A DNA stretch of 64,000 bases from Pseudomonas fluorescens (GTDB lineage Bacteria > Pseudomonadota > Gammaproteobacteria > Pseudomonadales > Pseudomonadaceae). A program made the position numbers and the translations under genes. The first letter of the stretch is position 1; each line of letters begins with the position of its first letter. The notes below the pieces were generated by a model. The model was not told the DNA's origin and did not search any database. It was given only the letters and a program-made list of their open reading frames with translations. Location: NCBI RefSeq assembly GCF_902497875.1, contig NZ_CABVHY010000011.1, positions 152,945 through 216,944 of the forward strand, read 5' to 3'. This document shows positions 57,027 to 64,000 of the stretch, piece after piece.

Positions 57027-57402
57027 CGCGACCCTCCGCGAAGACGGGCCGAGCAAAGGCAATCGCGTACCGTTCTCCTCGAAACACAAAGGCACGATCG
57101 GCGTCGGAAGCTGCCTGGAAACTGAATCTGGACAGCAGCTATCAGAGCGACCAGTTCGCCGACAATGCCAACACCTCGGCAGAAAGCGCCGATGGCAGCA
57201 CCGGGAAGATTCCGGGCTACATAGTGTTCAGCAGCCGCGCGGCCTACGACTTCGGACCGTAGCTGGCGGACTTGAATGTAGCGGTGGGGCCAAGAACATC
57301 TTCAACCACCAGTACTTCACCCGCTCGTTCGATGACAACAACAAGGGCAAGTACGTGGGGGAACCGCGGACGGTGTATGTGCAGACGTCGGTGGCTTTCT
57401 AA
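57013..57402 (+). pseudogene. 3' fragment of a TonB-dependent receptor gene (FecA/FpvA-like)
   Basis: The last 130 or so codons of a receptor are readable across three frames. AYVDATLREDG then PSKGNRVPFSSKHKGTIGV is followed by a frameshift near 57100. Next come WKLNLDSSYQSDQFADNANT and GYIVFSSRAAYDFGP, then TAG in place of an expected Gln codon (57260-57262). After a second shift near 57285, KNIFNHQYFTRSFDDNNKG, EPRTVYVQTSVAF and a stop at 57400-57402 complete the C-terminus. It is directly fused to the sigma fragment, evidence of a large deletion. Confidence 0.85.
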
Positions 57403-57413
57403 GCGCCCAAACC

Positions 57414-57443
57414 AAAACGGGCCTGCATAAGCAGGCCCGTTTT
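57414..57443. terminator. bidirectional terminator
   Basis: AAAACGGGCCTGC (57414-57426) and GCAGGCCCGTTTT (57431-57443) form a perfect 13-bp stem with loop ATAA and T-tails in both directions. It serves the hibernation-factor gene on the minus strand and formerly the decayed receptor gene on the plus strand. Confidence 0.92.
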
Positions 57444-57472
57444 CAATGGAAAGGTAAAAAGTTAATCAGGCT

Positions 57473-57883
57473 TCAGCCGTTTTGCGTAGCCTGTTCATTC
57501 TCGAGAAATTCTTCTTCCAGCAGCACATCGGCATGGGCGCCAGATCCGATTGGCACTACAGCAGCACGTGGTTTGCCACGCAGTTTGCCGAACAGGTGTT
57601 CCAGCGCATGTTCGAGTTTGGTGGCTGCACCTTCGATCGCCTGATCCAGCGTATCGGCTTTATGGGTGACCGAAATCGGTTGATGGCCTTTTGGCCGCGC
57701 CTCCATCTGGCAGCGCATATCGTGGGGACCGGGTTTGTCGCCGTTCTCGTCCCGCAGGTGAACCTCGATACGGGTCAGGTCTTCTTCGTATCGTTCGAGC
57801 GTGCTCTCAATGGTAGTACGTACCCACTCCTCCAGTCGGATGCTGCTTTGAATATGGTTATCGCTGTTGACTTGGATTTGCAT
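57473..57883 (-). CDS. HPF/RaiA-family ribosome hibernation factor
   Basis: This 136-residue cytoplasmic protein has an S30AE-like fold (MQIQVNSDNHIQSSIRLEEWVRTTIESTLERYEEDLTRIEVHLRDEN; VTHKADTLDQAIEGAATKLEHALEHLFGKLRGK). It binds the 30S subunit and stabilises idle ribosomes. It differs from the rpoN-linked hpf in context and in its acidic C-terminal tail (DVLLEEEFLENEQ). It is monocistronic. Confidence 0.88.
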   Translation of the reverse strand: MQIQVNSDNHIQSSIRLEEWVRTTIESTLERYEEDLTRIEVHLRDENGDKPGPHDMRCQMEARPKGHQPISVTHKADTLDQAIEGAATKLEHALEHLFGKLRGKPRAAVVPIGSGAHADVLLEEEFLENEQATQNG

Positions 57884-58096
57884 AGTTCATCCCTTATTTC
57901 AGCTAGCTCGCGAGAGGCTCCCCGGTTGCCCGTTGGGCGTGATCACCGTGACCTCTTACTTACACAATCGGTCTGCTCGCAGAACAATTCAACCCCTAAA
58001 AAAAGATAAATATGGATTCGCAAAAAAAGCCGGACAAAGGGCAAATGCGCTGCTAAGGTCGGGAGTTAGGTCGCACCGGCCTCCCCTCCCCATTCC

Positions 58097-59044
58097 TCAC
58101 AACTGCCCCTCGCCCAAAGGATGCAGGCTGCGAAAAATTCCCGCCTCCTCCACCAGCCAGTCATGCACCGCACGCACGCCCGGATGGCTCAGCGCCCCCG
58201 GCGCATAGAGCAGGACATAGCGCTTGTGATTGGGCACCGCGAGACCAAATGGCACGATCAACGTGCCGCGTTCCAGTTCGTCATTGAGCAGCGTTCGACG
58301 GGCAATGGCCACGCCCATGCCGGCAGTCGCCGCCTCAATCGTCAGGTGGTTGCGATTGAAGGTATGCCCGCGTCGCACATCCGCGCCTTCGAAACCGATG
58401 GCGTTCAGGTAGAACTCCCACTCCGCGTATTCATAACTGCCGCGCCAGGCGGTGATGTCGTGCAACAACGGAAAATGCACCAGGGCCGCCGGCCCGTGCA
58501 GTGGCGGTCGACCGCGCAGCAGGCTGGGAGCACAGACCGGAAAAATCTGCTCGTCGAGCAAGGCTGTGGATAACAAGCCGGGATAACTGCCGTCATTCAG
58601 GTCGATCGCCAGATCGAAGTCGCCTTCATGCAAGGGCACGCTGCTGTCCTCGGCCACCAGCCGCAACTGGATATCCGGGAAACGCTGCTGCAAACGCGGC
58701 AGACGCGGGGTCAGCCACTTGCTCAGGAACGACGGAATCGAGCGTAACCGCAGAATGCCGCTGATCATTCCGGCGTCCAGTCGTCGTAATTCCGCATCAA
58801 TGCTGCCGTAAGCCTCGTTGACCGTAATGGCCAGTCGCTGGCCTTCAGCGCTCAACTCGACGCCCCGGGCGCGACGGTGAAACAGGCGAAAACCCAGCCG
58901 TTCTTCCAGTTGCCGAATCTGCTGACTGACCGCACCCGGTGTGATGTGCAGTTCTTCGGCGCAACGGGTAAACGACAGGTGCCGCGCAGCACAAGAAAAC
59001 ACGTGCAGCCAGACGTAGGTCTGGGCGTGCAATTGACGACTCAT
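58097..59044 (-). CDS. LysR-type regulator (GcvA/DsdC-like), likely of serine catabolism
   Basis: This 315-residue regulator has an N-terminal HTH (WLHVFSCAARHLSFTRCAEELHITPGAVSQQIRQLEERLGFRLF). Its LTTR effector domain includes GDFDLAIDLNDG and ATAGMGVAIARRTLL. It is divergent from sdaA with 135 bp between the starts. By context it should respond to serine or a related amino acid and control sdaA and the transporter. Confidence 0.9.
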   Translation of the reverse strand: MSRQLHAQTYVWLHVFSCAARHLSFTRCAEELHITPGAVSQQIRQLEERLGFRLFHRRARGVELSAEGQRLAITVNEAYGSIDAELRRLDAGMISGILRLRSIPSFLSKWLTPRLPRLQQRFPDIQLRLVAEDSSVPLHEGDFDLAIDLNDGSYPGLLSTALLDEQIFPVCAPSLLRGRPPLHGPAALVHFPLLHDITAWRGSYEYAEWEFYLNAIGFEGADVRRGHTFNRNHLTIEAATAGMGVAIARRTLLNDELERGTLIVPFGLAVPNHKRYVLLYAPGALSHPGVRAVHDWLVEEAGIFRSLHPLGEGQL

Positions 59045-59179
59045 TGTTTAGTCCTGCTAAAGGCTGTCTTAGGAAGTTTCGTTGGTCACTGAGAATCGAG
59101 AGAGGCAGTATCGCCGACATTGCGCTCGTCCTACAAAAAATGGCAGCGATTCCTACTCCATTGCTTGTAAGGGTTTAGC

Positions 59180-60556
59180 ATGGCTATCAGTGTTTTCGAT
59201 CTATTCAAAGTCGGTATCGGGCCGTCCAGCTCCCATACCGTGGGCCCTATGCGGGCCGCCGCGACCTTCGCCCAAGCGCTGTTTGACCAAGGTCTGCTGG
59301 ATGAAGTTCGGCGGGTGGAAATCCGCCTGTACGGTTCACTCTCCGCCACCGGCGTCGGCCATGCGACCGACCGCGCCTGCGTGATGGGGTTGATGGGCGA
59401 GTGGCCTGACAGCATTGATCCGACCAGCATCGGCCCGCGCATTCAGCAGCTACAGGAAACCGGTGAATTATCACTGGGCGGTCGCACGACCATCGCCTTC
59501 GACTGGCAGCGCGATCTGCTGTTGCTCGACGAAAGCCTGCCCTACCATCCGAACGCCATGTCTCTCACAGCCTTTGGCGAAAACGCTGAACTGTGGGAAC
59601 AGACCTACTACTCGATTGGAGGCGGTTTCATCGTCGAAGCGGCCGAAGCCGAATCCGGGATCTCCCCGGCCAGCGATGTCGAATTGCCCTACGACTTTTC
59701 CAGCGCCGCTGAACTGCTCTCCCTCTGCAACCAGCATGGCCTGCGGGTTTCCGAACTGATGATGGCCAACGAACGGGCCTGGCGCAGCGACGCTGAAATC
59801 CGCAGCGGTCTGTTGCATATCTGGTCGGTGATGCGCGAATGCGTCGAGCAAGGTCTGCGCCACGAGGGCATCCTGCCGGGAGGCCTGAATGTGCCGCGTC
59901 GGGCAGCGAAATTGCACCGCAGCCTGCTGGAAATCGGCAAGCCGAATGTGATCAGTTCGACCTTGTCGGCGATGGAGTGGGTCAACCTGTTCGCCCTGGC
60001 CGTGAACGAAGAAAACGCCGCCGGCGGGCGCATGGTCACCGCGCCTACCAATGGCGCCGCCGGGATCATCCCGGCCGTGCTGCATTACTACATGAAGTTC
60101 AATCCCGAAGCCTGCGACGACGATGTCGTGGCGTTCTTTCTCGGCGCTGCGGCGGTGGGAATCCTCTGCAAGAAAAACGCCTCGATCTCCGGCGCCGAAG
60201 TCGGCTGCCAGGGTGAGGTCGGCTCGGCTTGTGCCATGGCCGCCGCCGGGCTCGCCGATATCCTCGGCGCCACCCCGGAGCAACTGGAAAACGCCGCCGA
60301 AATCGGCCTGGAACATAACCTCGGACTGACCTGCGATCCGGTCGGCGGGCTGGTCCAGGTGCCGTGTATTGAACGCAACGCAATCGCCGCAGTGAAAGCG
60401 ATCAACGCTACGCAAATGGCCCTGCGCGGTGACGGCAAACACTTCATTTCCCTGGACCGGGTAATCCGCACCATGCGCGATACCGGCGCCGATATGCATG
60501 ACAAATACAAAGAGACTTCACGGGGCGGCCTGGCGGTGAGCTGGGTGGAATGCTGA
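59180..60556 (+). CDS. sdaA: L-serine ammonia-lyase (iron-sulfur type) SdaA
   Basis: This 458-residue single-chain [4Fe-4S] L-serine deaminase makes pyruvate and ammonia. The beta domain starts SVFDLFKVGIGPSSSHTVGPMRAA. The alpha domain carries the cluster Cys residues in GAEVGCQGEVGSACAMAAAGLA, LGLTCDPVGGLVQVPCIERN. The end DMHDKYKETSRGGLAVSWVEC places a Cys as the last residue, as in known SdaA. It is likely co-transcribed with the serine transporter 63 bp downstream. Confidence 0.96.
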   Translation: MAISVFDLFKVGIGPSSSHTVGPMRAAATFAQALFDQGLLDEVRRVEIRLYGSLSATGVGHATDRACVMGLMGEWPDSIDPTSIGPRIQQLQETGELSLGGRTTIAFDWQRDLLLLDESLPYHPNAMSLTAFGENAELWEQTYYSIGGGFIVEAAEAESGISPASDVELPYDFSSAAELLSLCNQHGLRVSELMMANERAWRSDAEIRSGLLHIWSVMRECVEQGLRHEGILPGGLNVPRRAAKLHRSLLEIGKPNVISSTLSAMEWVNLFALAVNEENAAGGRMVTAPTNGAAGIIPAVLHYYMKFNPEACDDDVVAFFLGAAAVGILCKKNASISGAEVGCQGEVGSACAMAAAGLADILGATPEQLENAAEIGLEHNLGLTCDPVGGLVQVPCIERNAIAAVKAINATQMALRGDGKHFISLDRVIRTMRDTGADMHDKYKETSRGGLAVSWVEC

Positions 60557-60619
60557 GACGCATTCCCTGACCGTCATTCCCGCGTGAGCCCGAGCAAGAA
60601 CAATAACGAGGCGATACCG

Positions 60620-61921
60620 ATGACCGATGTACGTACACCCGCTGCCGATAATCCCGCTGTAGACGTTTCACGCCACACCGTTGCGACCAGCAAAAGCTGG
60701 AGCAAACACGACACCACCTGGATGCTCGGCCTCTACGGCACAGCGATCGGCGCGGGCACCTTGTTCCTGCCGATCAACGCTGGCGTGGGCGGTTTCTGGC
60801 CGCTGCTGGTGCTGGCAGTGCTGGCCTTCCCGATGACCTTCTTCGCCCACCGCGGCCTGACCCGCTTTGTGTTGTCCGGGCGTTCCGGCGACATCACCGA
60901 AGTGGTTGAAGAACACTTTGGCGTCGGCGCCGGCAAGCTGATTACCCTGCTGTATTTCTTTGCGATCTTCCCGATCCTGCTGGTGTACAGCGTGGCGCTG
61001 ACCAACACCCTGAGCAGCTTCATGGAACATCAACTGCACATCACACCGCCACCACGGGCGATCCTCTCGCTGCTGCTGATCCTCGGCTTGATGGCTATCG
61101 TGCGCTGTGGCCAGAGTGTGATCGTCAAAGCCATGAGCGTGTTGGTCTACCCGTTCGTCGCGGCCCTGCTGCTGCTCGGTTTGAGCCTGATCCCCAACTG
61201 GAATGGTTCATTCTTCGCCTCCGCCAGTGAAGGCATGCCGCTGCCAATGTTCTTCAAAACCCTGTGGCTGGCGATTCCCGTGATGGTGTTCTCGTTCAAC
61301 CATTCGCCGATCATTTCCGCGTTTGCGCTCGACCAGAAGCAGCGTTACGGCGACCAGGCCGAGCGCAAGAGCAGCGGCATCCTGGCGATCGCCCACAGCA
61401 TGATGGTGCTGACGGTGATGTTCTTCTGCTTCAGCTGCGTGCTGGCGTTGTCTCCCGCGGATCTGGCGGCTGCCAAGGCGCAGAACATCTCGATCCTGTC
61501 CTACCTGGCCAACCACTTCCAGACCCCGGTCATCGCCTATGCCGCGCCGCTGATAGCACTGGTAGCGATCACCAAATCCTTCCTTGGCCACTACATCGGC
61601 GCCAGCGAAGGCTTCCAGGGGCTGATCGTGAAAAGCCTGCGCAGCCGTGGCCGGACGATGTCGGCGAGCTGGCTGAACCGTGCGACCGCATTGTTCATGG
61701 TGCTCACCTGCTGGGCCGTGGCGACCTTCAACCCGAGCATCCTCGGGATGATCGAAACCCTCGGCGGGCCGATCATCGCCTGCCTGCTGTTCCTGATGCC
61801 GATGTATGCGATTCGTCGGGTACCGGCTCTGCGCCAGTACTCCGGGCCGCTGTCGAATGTGTTCGTGGTCGTGATCGGTTTGGTGGCGTTGTCGGCGATC
61901 ATCTTCTCGTTTATGCCCTGA
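60620..61921 (+). CDS. serine/threonine transporter, HAAAP family (SdaC-like)
   Basis: This inner-membrane proton symporter of about 433 residues has 11 helices. After a short soluble N-terminus comes the family signature GLYGTAIGAGTLFLPINAGVGGFWPLLVLAVLAFP. Central segments VMVFSFNHSPIISAFALDQKQRYGD and SFLGHYIGASEGFQGL are typical of SdaC-type serine permeases. The ATG at 60620 has GAGG 8 bases upstream; a GTG at 60584 is in frame but lacks a site. Together with sdaA it allows serine use as carbon and nitrogen source. Confidence 0.9.
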   Translation: MTDVRTPAADNPAVDVSRHTVATSKSWSKHDTTWMLGLYGTAIGAGTLFLPINAGVGGFWPLLVLAVLAFPMTFFAHRGLTRFVLSGRSGDITEVVEEHFGVGAGKLITLLYFFAIFPILLVYSVALTNTLSSFMEHQLHITPPPRAILSLLLILGLMAIVRCGQSVIVKAMSVLVYPFVAALLLLGLSLIPNWNGSFFASASEGMPLPMFFKTLWLAIPVMVFSFNHSPIISAFALDQKQRYGDQAERKSSGILAIAHSMMVLTVMFFCFSCVLALSPADLAAAKAQNISILSYLANHFQTPVIAYAAPLIALVAITKSFLGHYIGASEGFQGLIVKSLRSRGRTMSASWLNRATALFMVLTCWAVATFNPSILGMIETLGGPIIACLLFLMPMYAIRRVPALRQYSGPLSNVFVVVIGLVALSAIIFSFMP

Positions 61922-61954
61922 AACGGGCACACGTCAGGTGCAGCACTGTCTCCC

Positions 61955-62092
61955 GTAGCAGCTGCCGAGCCTGCGAGGCTGCGTTCGGCTGCGCAGCAGT
62001 CGTAAAATCAAGCACCGGGGTATTCCAGACAAACCGTGCAAGCAGGATTTACGACTGCTGCGCAGCCGAACGCAGCCTTCGGCAGCTGCTAC
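61955..62092. repeat. REP-like inverted repeat, family B/A hybrid
   Basis: GTAGCAGCTGCCGAGCCTGCGAGGCTGCGTTCGGCTGCGCAGCAGTCG and its inverse face each other, ending GGCAGCTGCTAC (near 62092). The outer part resembles family B; the inner CTGCGCAGCNG shoulder is shared with family A. Confidence 0.8.
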
Positions 62093-62337
62093 ACGAGCCG
62101 GACGCCAGCGGCTACGGTTCGCATAACGTTTTAACCAGCGTTAGGCCAGGAAGCCCGCCTTTTTTGTGCCAGTCATTGTCTGACAATTTTCCCGGCATGC
62201 CCTTTGCTTAATCCGTCATGAGGAGAAATGGAATGGCAAAACCTCAGCGAACGGCCTGCCGGTGGTCTGGAAATACGAACTAATCCTGATCACCGCCGGT
62301 CAATGACTGCAATGTTCCAATCAGGCGGTAACGCAAT
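62093..62337. other. gap upstream of the DUF3509 gene with a possible short ORF
   Basis: ATGAGGAGAAATGGAATGG (62217-62235) contains a strong ribosome-binding site followed by short frames. ATG at 62228 opens a frame of roughly 55 codons that overlaps the DUF3509 start; ATG at 62233 stops after 16 codons. Neither resembles a known protein. This may be a leader peptide or simply the remains of a gene. Confidence 0.35.
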
Positions 62338-62667
62338 ATGGACAATCCATTTCAGATCATTACCGAAGCCTTTGCCCCGCAGTACCAGGTCAACCTGAGC
62401 ATTCAGGGGCTCGACGGGCGCATCATGCTGACGCTTTCCAACGCCGGCCATGTAGTGGCCAAGCGCATGATCAGCGCCGAACAGCGCAATGATCCGCAGC
62501 GCCTGACACGGCTGGTGCAAAGTATTCAGTTCGGCATCGCCATCGAGCATGGCCACAGCGCCATGGAGATTCTCGAGGCCATGACCGACAGCGACAACCT
62601 CACCCTGCTGGCGCCACCGCGCAAGGGCCGGCCTGCCGGCCAACCGGTGCGTGGGTTGGCGATTTAA
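62338..62667 (+). CDS. DUF3509 family protein
   Basis: This 109-residue cytoplasmic protein begins MDNPFQIITEAFAPQYQVNLSIQGLDGRIMLTLSN, typical of DUF3509, a Pseudomonas-restricted family of unknown function. It has a basic C-terminus (PPRKGRPAGQPVRGL). Its stop codon overlaps that of the convergent PsiE-like gene (62664-62667). Confidence 0.85.
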   Translation: MDNPFQIITEAFAPQYQVNLSIQGLDGRIMLTLSNAGHVVAKRMISAEQRNDPQRLTRLVQSIQFGIAIEHGHSAMEILEAMTDSDNLTLLAPPRKGRPAGQPVRGLAI

Positions 62668-63164
62668 AGCTCGCCCTTCTCCACTTCCAGAAACTCACCC
62701 GAACCCGCGGCGCCCTTGCGTTGCGGGCGTTCGACTTTCACCGAAGGGAACTGCGACGAAGCGTAACGCACCACCAGAATCGCAAACGCCAGCAGCAAAA
62801 TCCCACCGCACAGATAAATAATTCCCAGGTCTGGCGGACTGTGGTGCGAAACGTTGGAAATCAGCAAACGGGTCAGCGCGGTGATCGCCACATAGATCAG
62901 GAAACGCACCGGCATGTGGTTGGTCTTGAAGTAAATCCCGACCATCGCTCCCAGCTCGAGGTAGATGAACAGCAGCAGAATGTCATCGATCTTGATATGA
63001 CCCTCGTCGATCATCTGCAGAAATTCCATCACCGCCGCCCAGGCCGTTACCGCTCCAATGGCGAACAACGCCAGGTAATGGAAGGTCTCGACGAACAGAT
63101 TGCCGAGGGACTCAGCCAGCTCGTGGACGTTTTGCCGCAGGTTCTCGGCCCAATTGATTTTCAC
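62664..63164 (-). CDS. PsiE-family phosphate-starvation-inducible membrane protein
   Basis: This 166-residue inner-membrane protein has four helices: FVETFHYLALFAIGAVTAWAAV; IDDILLLFIYLELGAMVGIYF; VRFLIYVAITALTRLLI; GIIYLCGGILLLAFAILVVRY. The segment LELGAMVGIYFKTNHMPVRFLIYVAITALTR is the PsiE hallmark. The C-terminal tail is charged. Function in phosphate starvation is known only for regulation in E. coli; no pho box was identified here. Confidence 0.88.
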   Translation of the reverse strand: MKINWAENLRQNVHELAESLGNLFVETFHYLALFAIGAVTAWAAVMEFLQMIDEGHIKIDDILLLFIYLELGAMVGIYFKTNHMPVRFLIYVAITALTRLLISNVSHHSPPDLGIIYLCGGILLLAFAILVVRYASSQFPSVKVERPQRKGAAGSGEFLEVEKGEL

Positions 63165-63364
63165 GATAGTACTTCCTTAGGTCGTTTCGACCGGATCATG
63201 CGGGTTTGACGTGACGGTTGATCTGCATGCAGAAAAAAGGCCAGAGAGACAAGTGAGATGGTGGCGGTTTGGCATGAGGCACTTTCTGTGGTGTATATCT
63301 GACGCTACACGGGCAAGCCCTAACGCCAGTCAAGTTAACGGAAATCTATCGACTGGTGATTAAT
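63165..63364. other. promoter region of the PsiE-like gene
   Basis: This 200-bp segment between the PsiE-like start and the family-A REP pair contains no frame worth reporting. It presumably carries the PsiE-like promoter on the minus strand. Confidence 0.4.
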
Positions 63365-63489
63365 TGTGGCGAGGGGGCTTGCCCCCGCTGGGGCGCGTAG
63401 CGGCCCTAAAACCAGCCAGCCGCGGTGTTCCTGACAAAACACAGTTGCAGGTTTTGGGAGTGCTTCGCACTCCAGCGGGGGCAAGCCCC
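63365..63489. repeat. REP palindrome pair, family A, interrupted by an insertion element
   Basis: The left arm TGTGGCGAGGGGGCTTGCCC (63365) is complete. The right arm reads AGCGGGGGCAAGCCCC and then breaks off at 63489, where other copies continue CTCGCCACAG. From 63490 the sequence is that of the insertion element. Confidence 0.88.
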
Positions 63490-64000
63490 ATAGGCGCTAA
63501 CCAAATCTCAAGAGATAGTAGAATCTGATTCACCAAGCAAAGTGAGCAGCAGGGAAAGCAAGCGTGACACAAAGACTGGATGAAGATTGGCCGAAGCTGT
63601 TGGCGCTATTGCCGCAGGGATGGGAAGCCAAGGCAAAAGAGCTGGGAGCGCTGAAGTTCGGTCGCCGCTTCAGCGGCCCGGAGAGTTTATTGCGCACGTT
63701 ATTGATGTATCTGAGCGCTGATTGCTCGATGGTCGAAACGGTGGAACGCGCGCGCGCTGGGGACTGGGTGGAGCTATCGGACGTTGGCCTGCTCAAACGG
63801 ATCAATAAATCGGGTGCATGGCTGGGCTGGATCACTGAACAGTTGATCCAGCAGGCACCGACCGTGGCGATGAAATGTCCGGCGCTGCAGGGGCGCAGAT
63901 TGCTTGCCGCTGACGGCAGTGTCGTGGCAGAGCCGGGAGCGGCCACATCGACATGGCGACTGCATTACACGATGGACGTCAGAACGCTGCGTTGTTGCGA
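63490..64000 (+). mobile_element. left part of an IS4-type insertion sequence (cut by window edge)
   Basis: The left end is inferred at 63490 from the break in the REP arm; the terminal sequence begins ATAGGCGCTAACC. The transposase frame opens at 63564. The right end, the second inverted repeat and the target duplication are outside the window. Confidence 0.8.
63564..64000 (+). CDS. IS4-family transposase, N-terminal part (partial)
   Basis: A GTG at 63564, with AGGGA upstream, opens a frame that stays open to the window end (145 codons). It reads VTQRLDEDWPKLLALLPQGW, then AKELGALKFGRRFSGPESLLRTLLMYLS. LLAADGSVVAEPG follows, in which the Asp fits the first residue of the DDE triad (DGS/T). 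The protein continues beyond 64000, so intactness cannot be judged. Confidence 0.82.
   Translation, partial: MTQRLDEDWPKLLALLPQGWEAKAKELGALKFGRRFSGPESLLRTLLMYLSADCSMVETVERARAGDWVELSDVGLLKRINKSGAWLGWITEQLIQQAPTVAMKCPALQGRRLLAADGSVVAEPGAATSTWRLHYTMDVRTLRCC

Overview
The window is chromosomal DNA of a Pseudomonas species, most like the P. fluorescens group. The evidence is the complete alginate operon in Pseudomonas order, the dauBAR D-arginine locus, RhlB, Pseudomonas-only families (DUF3509, DUF6124/3077-like) and three abundant families of REP palindromes characteristic of fluorescent pseudomonads. No tRNA, rRNA or CRISPR array was seen.

Layout. 1-7.9 kb: amino-acid uptake and arginine metabolism (aapJ-like binding protein, a carboxylesterase, rhlB, then dauB-dauA-dauR and an arginine-type periplasmic binding protein). 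dauB and the binding-protein gene carry near-identical palindromes over their -10 boxes, which suggests one shared repressor, probably DauR. 8.2-12.5 kb: moaC-moaD-moaE (molybdopterin), a PIN-PhoH ATPase and a divergent polysaccharide deacetylase. 12.8-13.6 kb: yaaA. 13.6-31.2 kb: a long AT-rich control region followed by algD-alg8-alg44-algK-algE-algG-algX-algL-algI-algJ-algF-algA, closed by a strong terminator. These twelve genes make GDP-mannuronate, polymerise it under c-di-GMP control, and epimerise, acetylate, trim and export alginate. REP palindromes lie at three junctions of the operon, and one pair lies inside the reading frame of algK.

31.3-37.8 kb: an accessory island with a structured leader plus small DUF6124/3077-like gene, then two tandem TccC-like Rhs toxins. 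They share a nearly identical core but have unrelated C-terminal effector domains. 37.8-48.5 kb: a membrane protein, an SDR, an AaeXAB-like aromatic-acid efflux operon with its own outer-membrane channel and divergent LysR regulator, a 2-hydroxyacid dehydrogenase, and an EamA exporter divergent from an AraC regulator. 48.5-57.4 kb: dacB, then an iron cell-surface-signalling cluster (DUF3649, PepSY reductase-like protein, DUF3325, FecI-type sigma, FecR, TonB receptor) headed by a Fur box. Beside it is the decayed remnant of a second such system, in which the start of a fecI is joined to the end of a receptor gene. 57.4-64 kb: a ribosome hibernation factor, a serine-catabolism locus (LysR, sdaA, serine transporter), DUF3509, a PsiE-like protein, and the left end of an IS4-type element inserted in a REP palindrome and cut by the window edge.

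Functions are inferred from recognisable motifs and gene order; no database search was run. The main candidates for something undescribed are the paired Tc-type toxins with swapped effector domains, the REP pair translated as part of the AlgK signal peptide, and the structured leader of the small gene at 31.65 kb.
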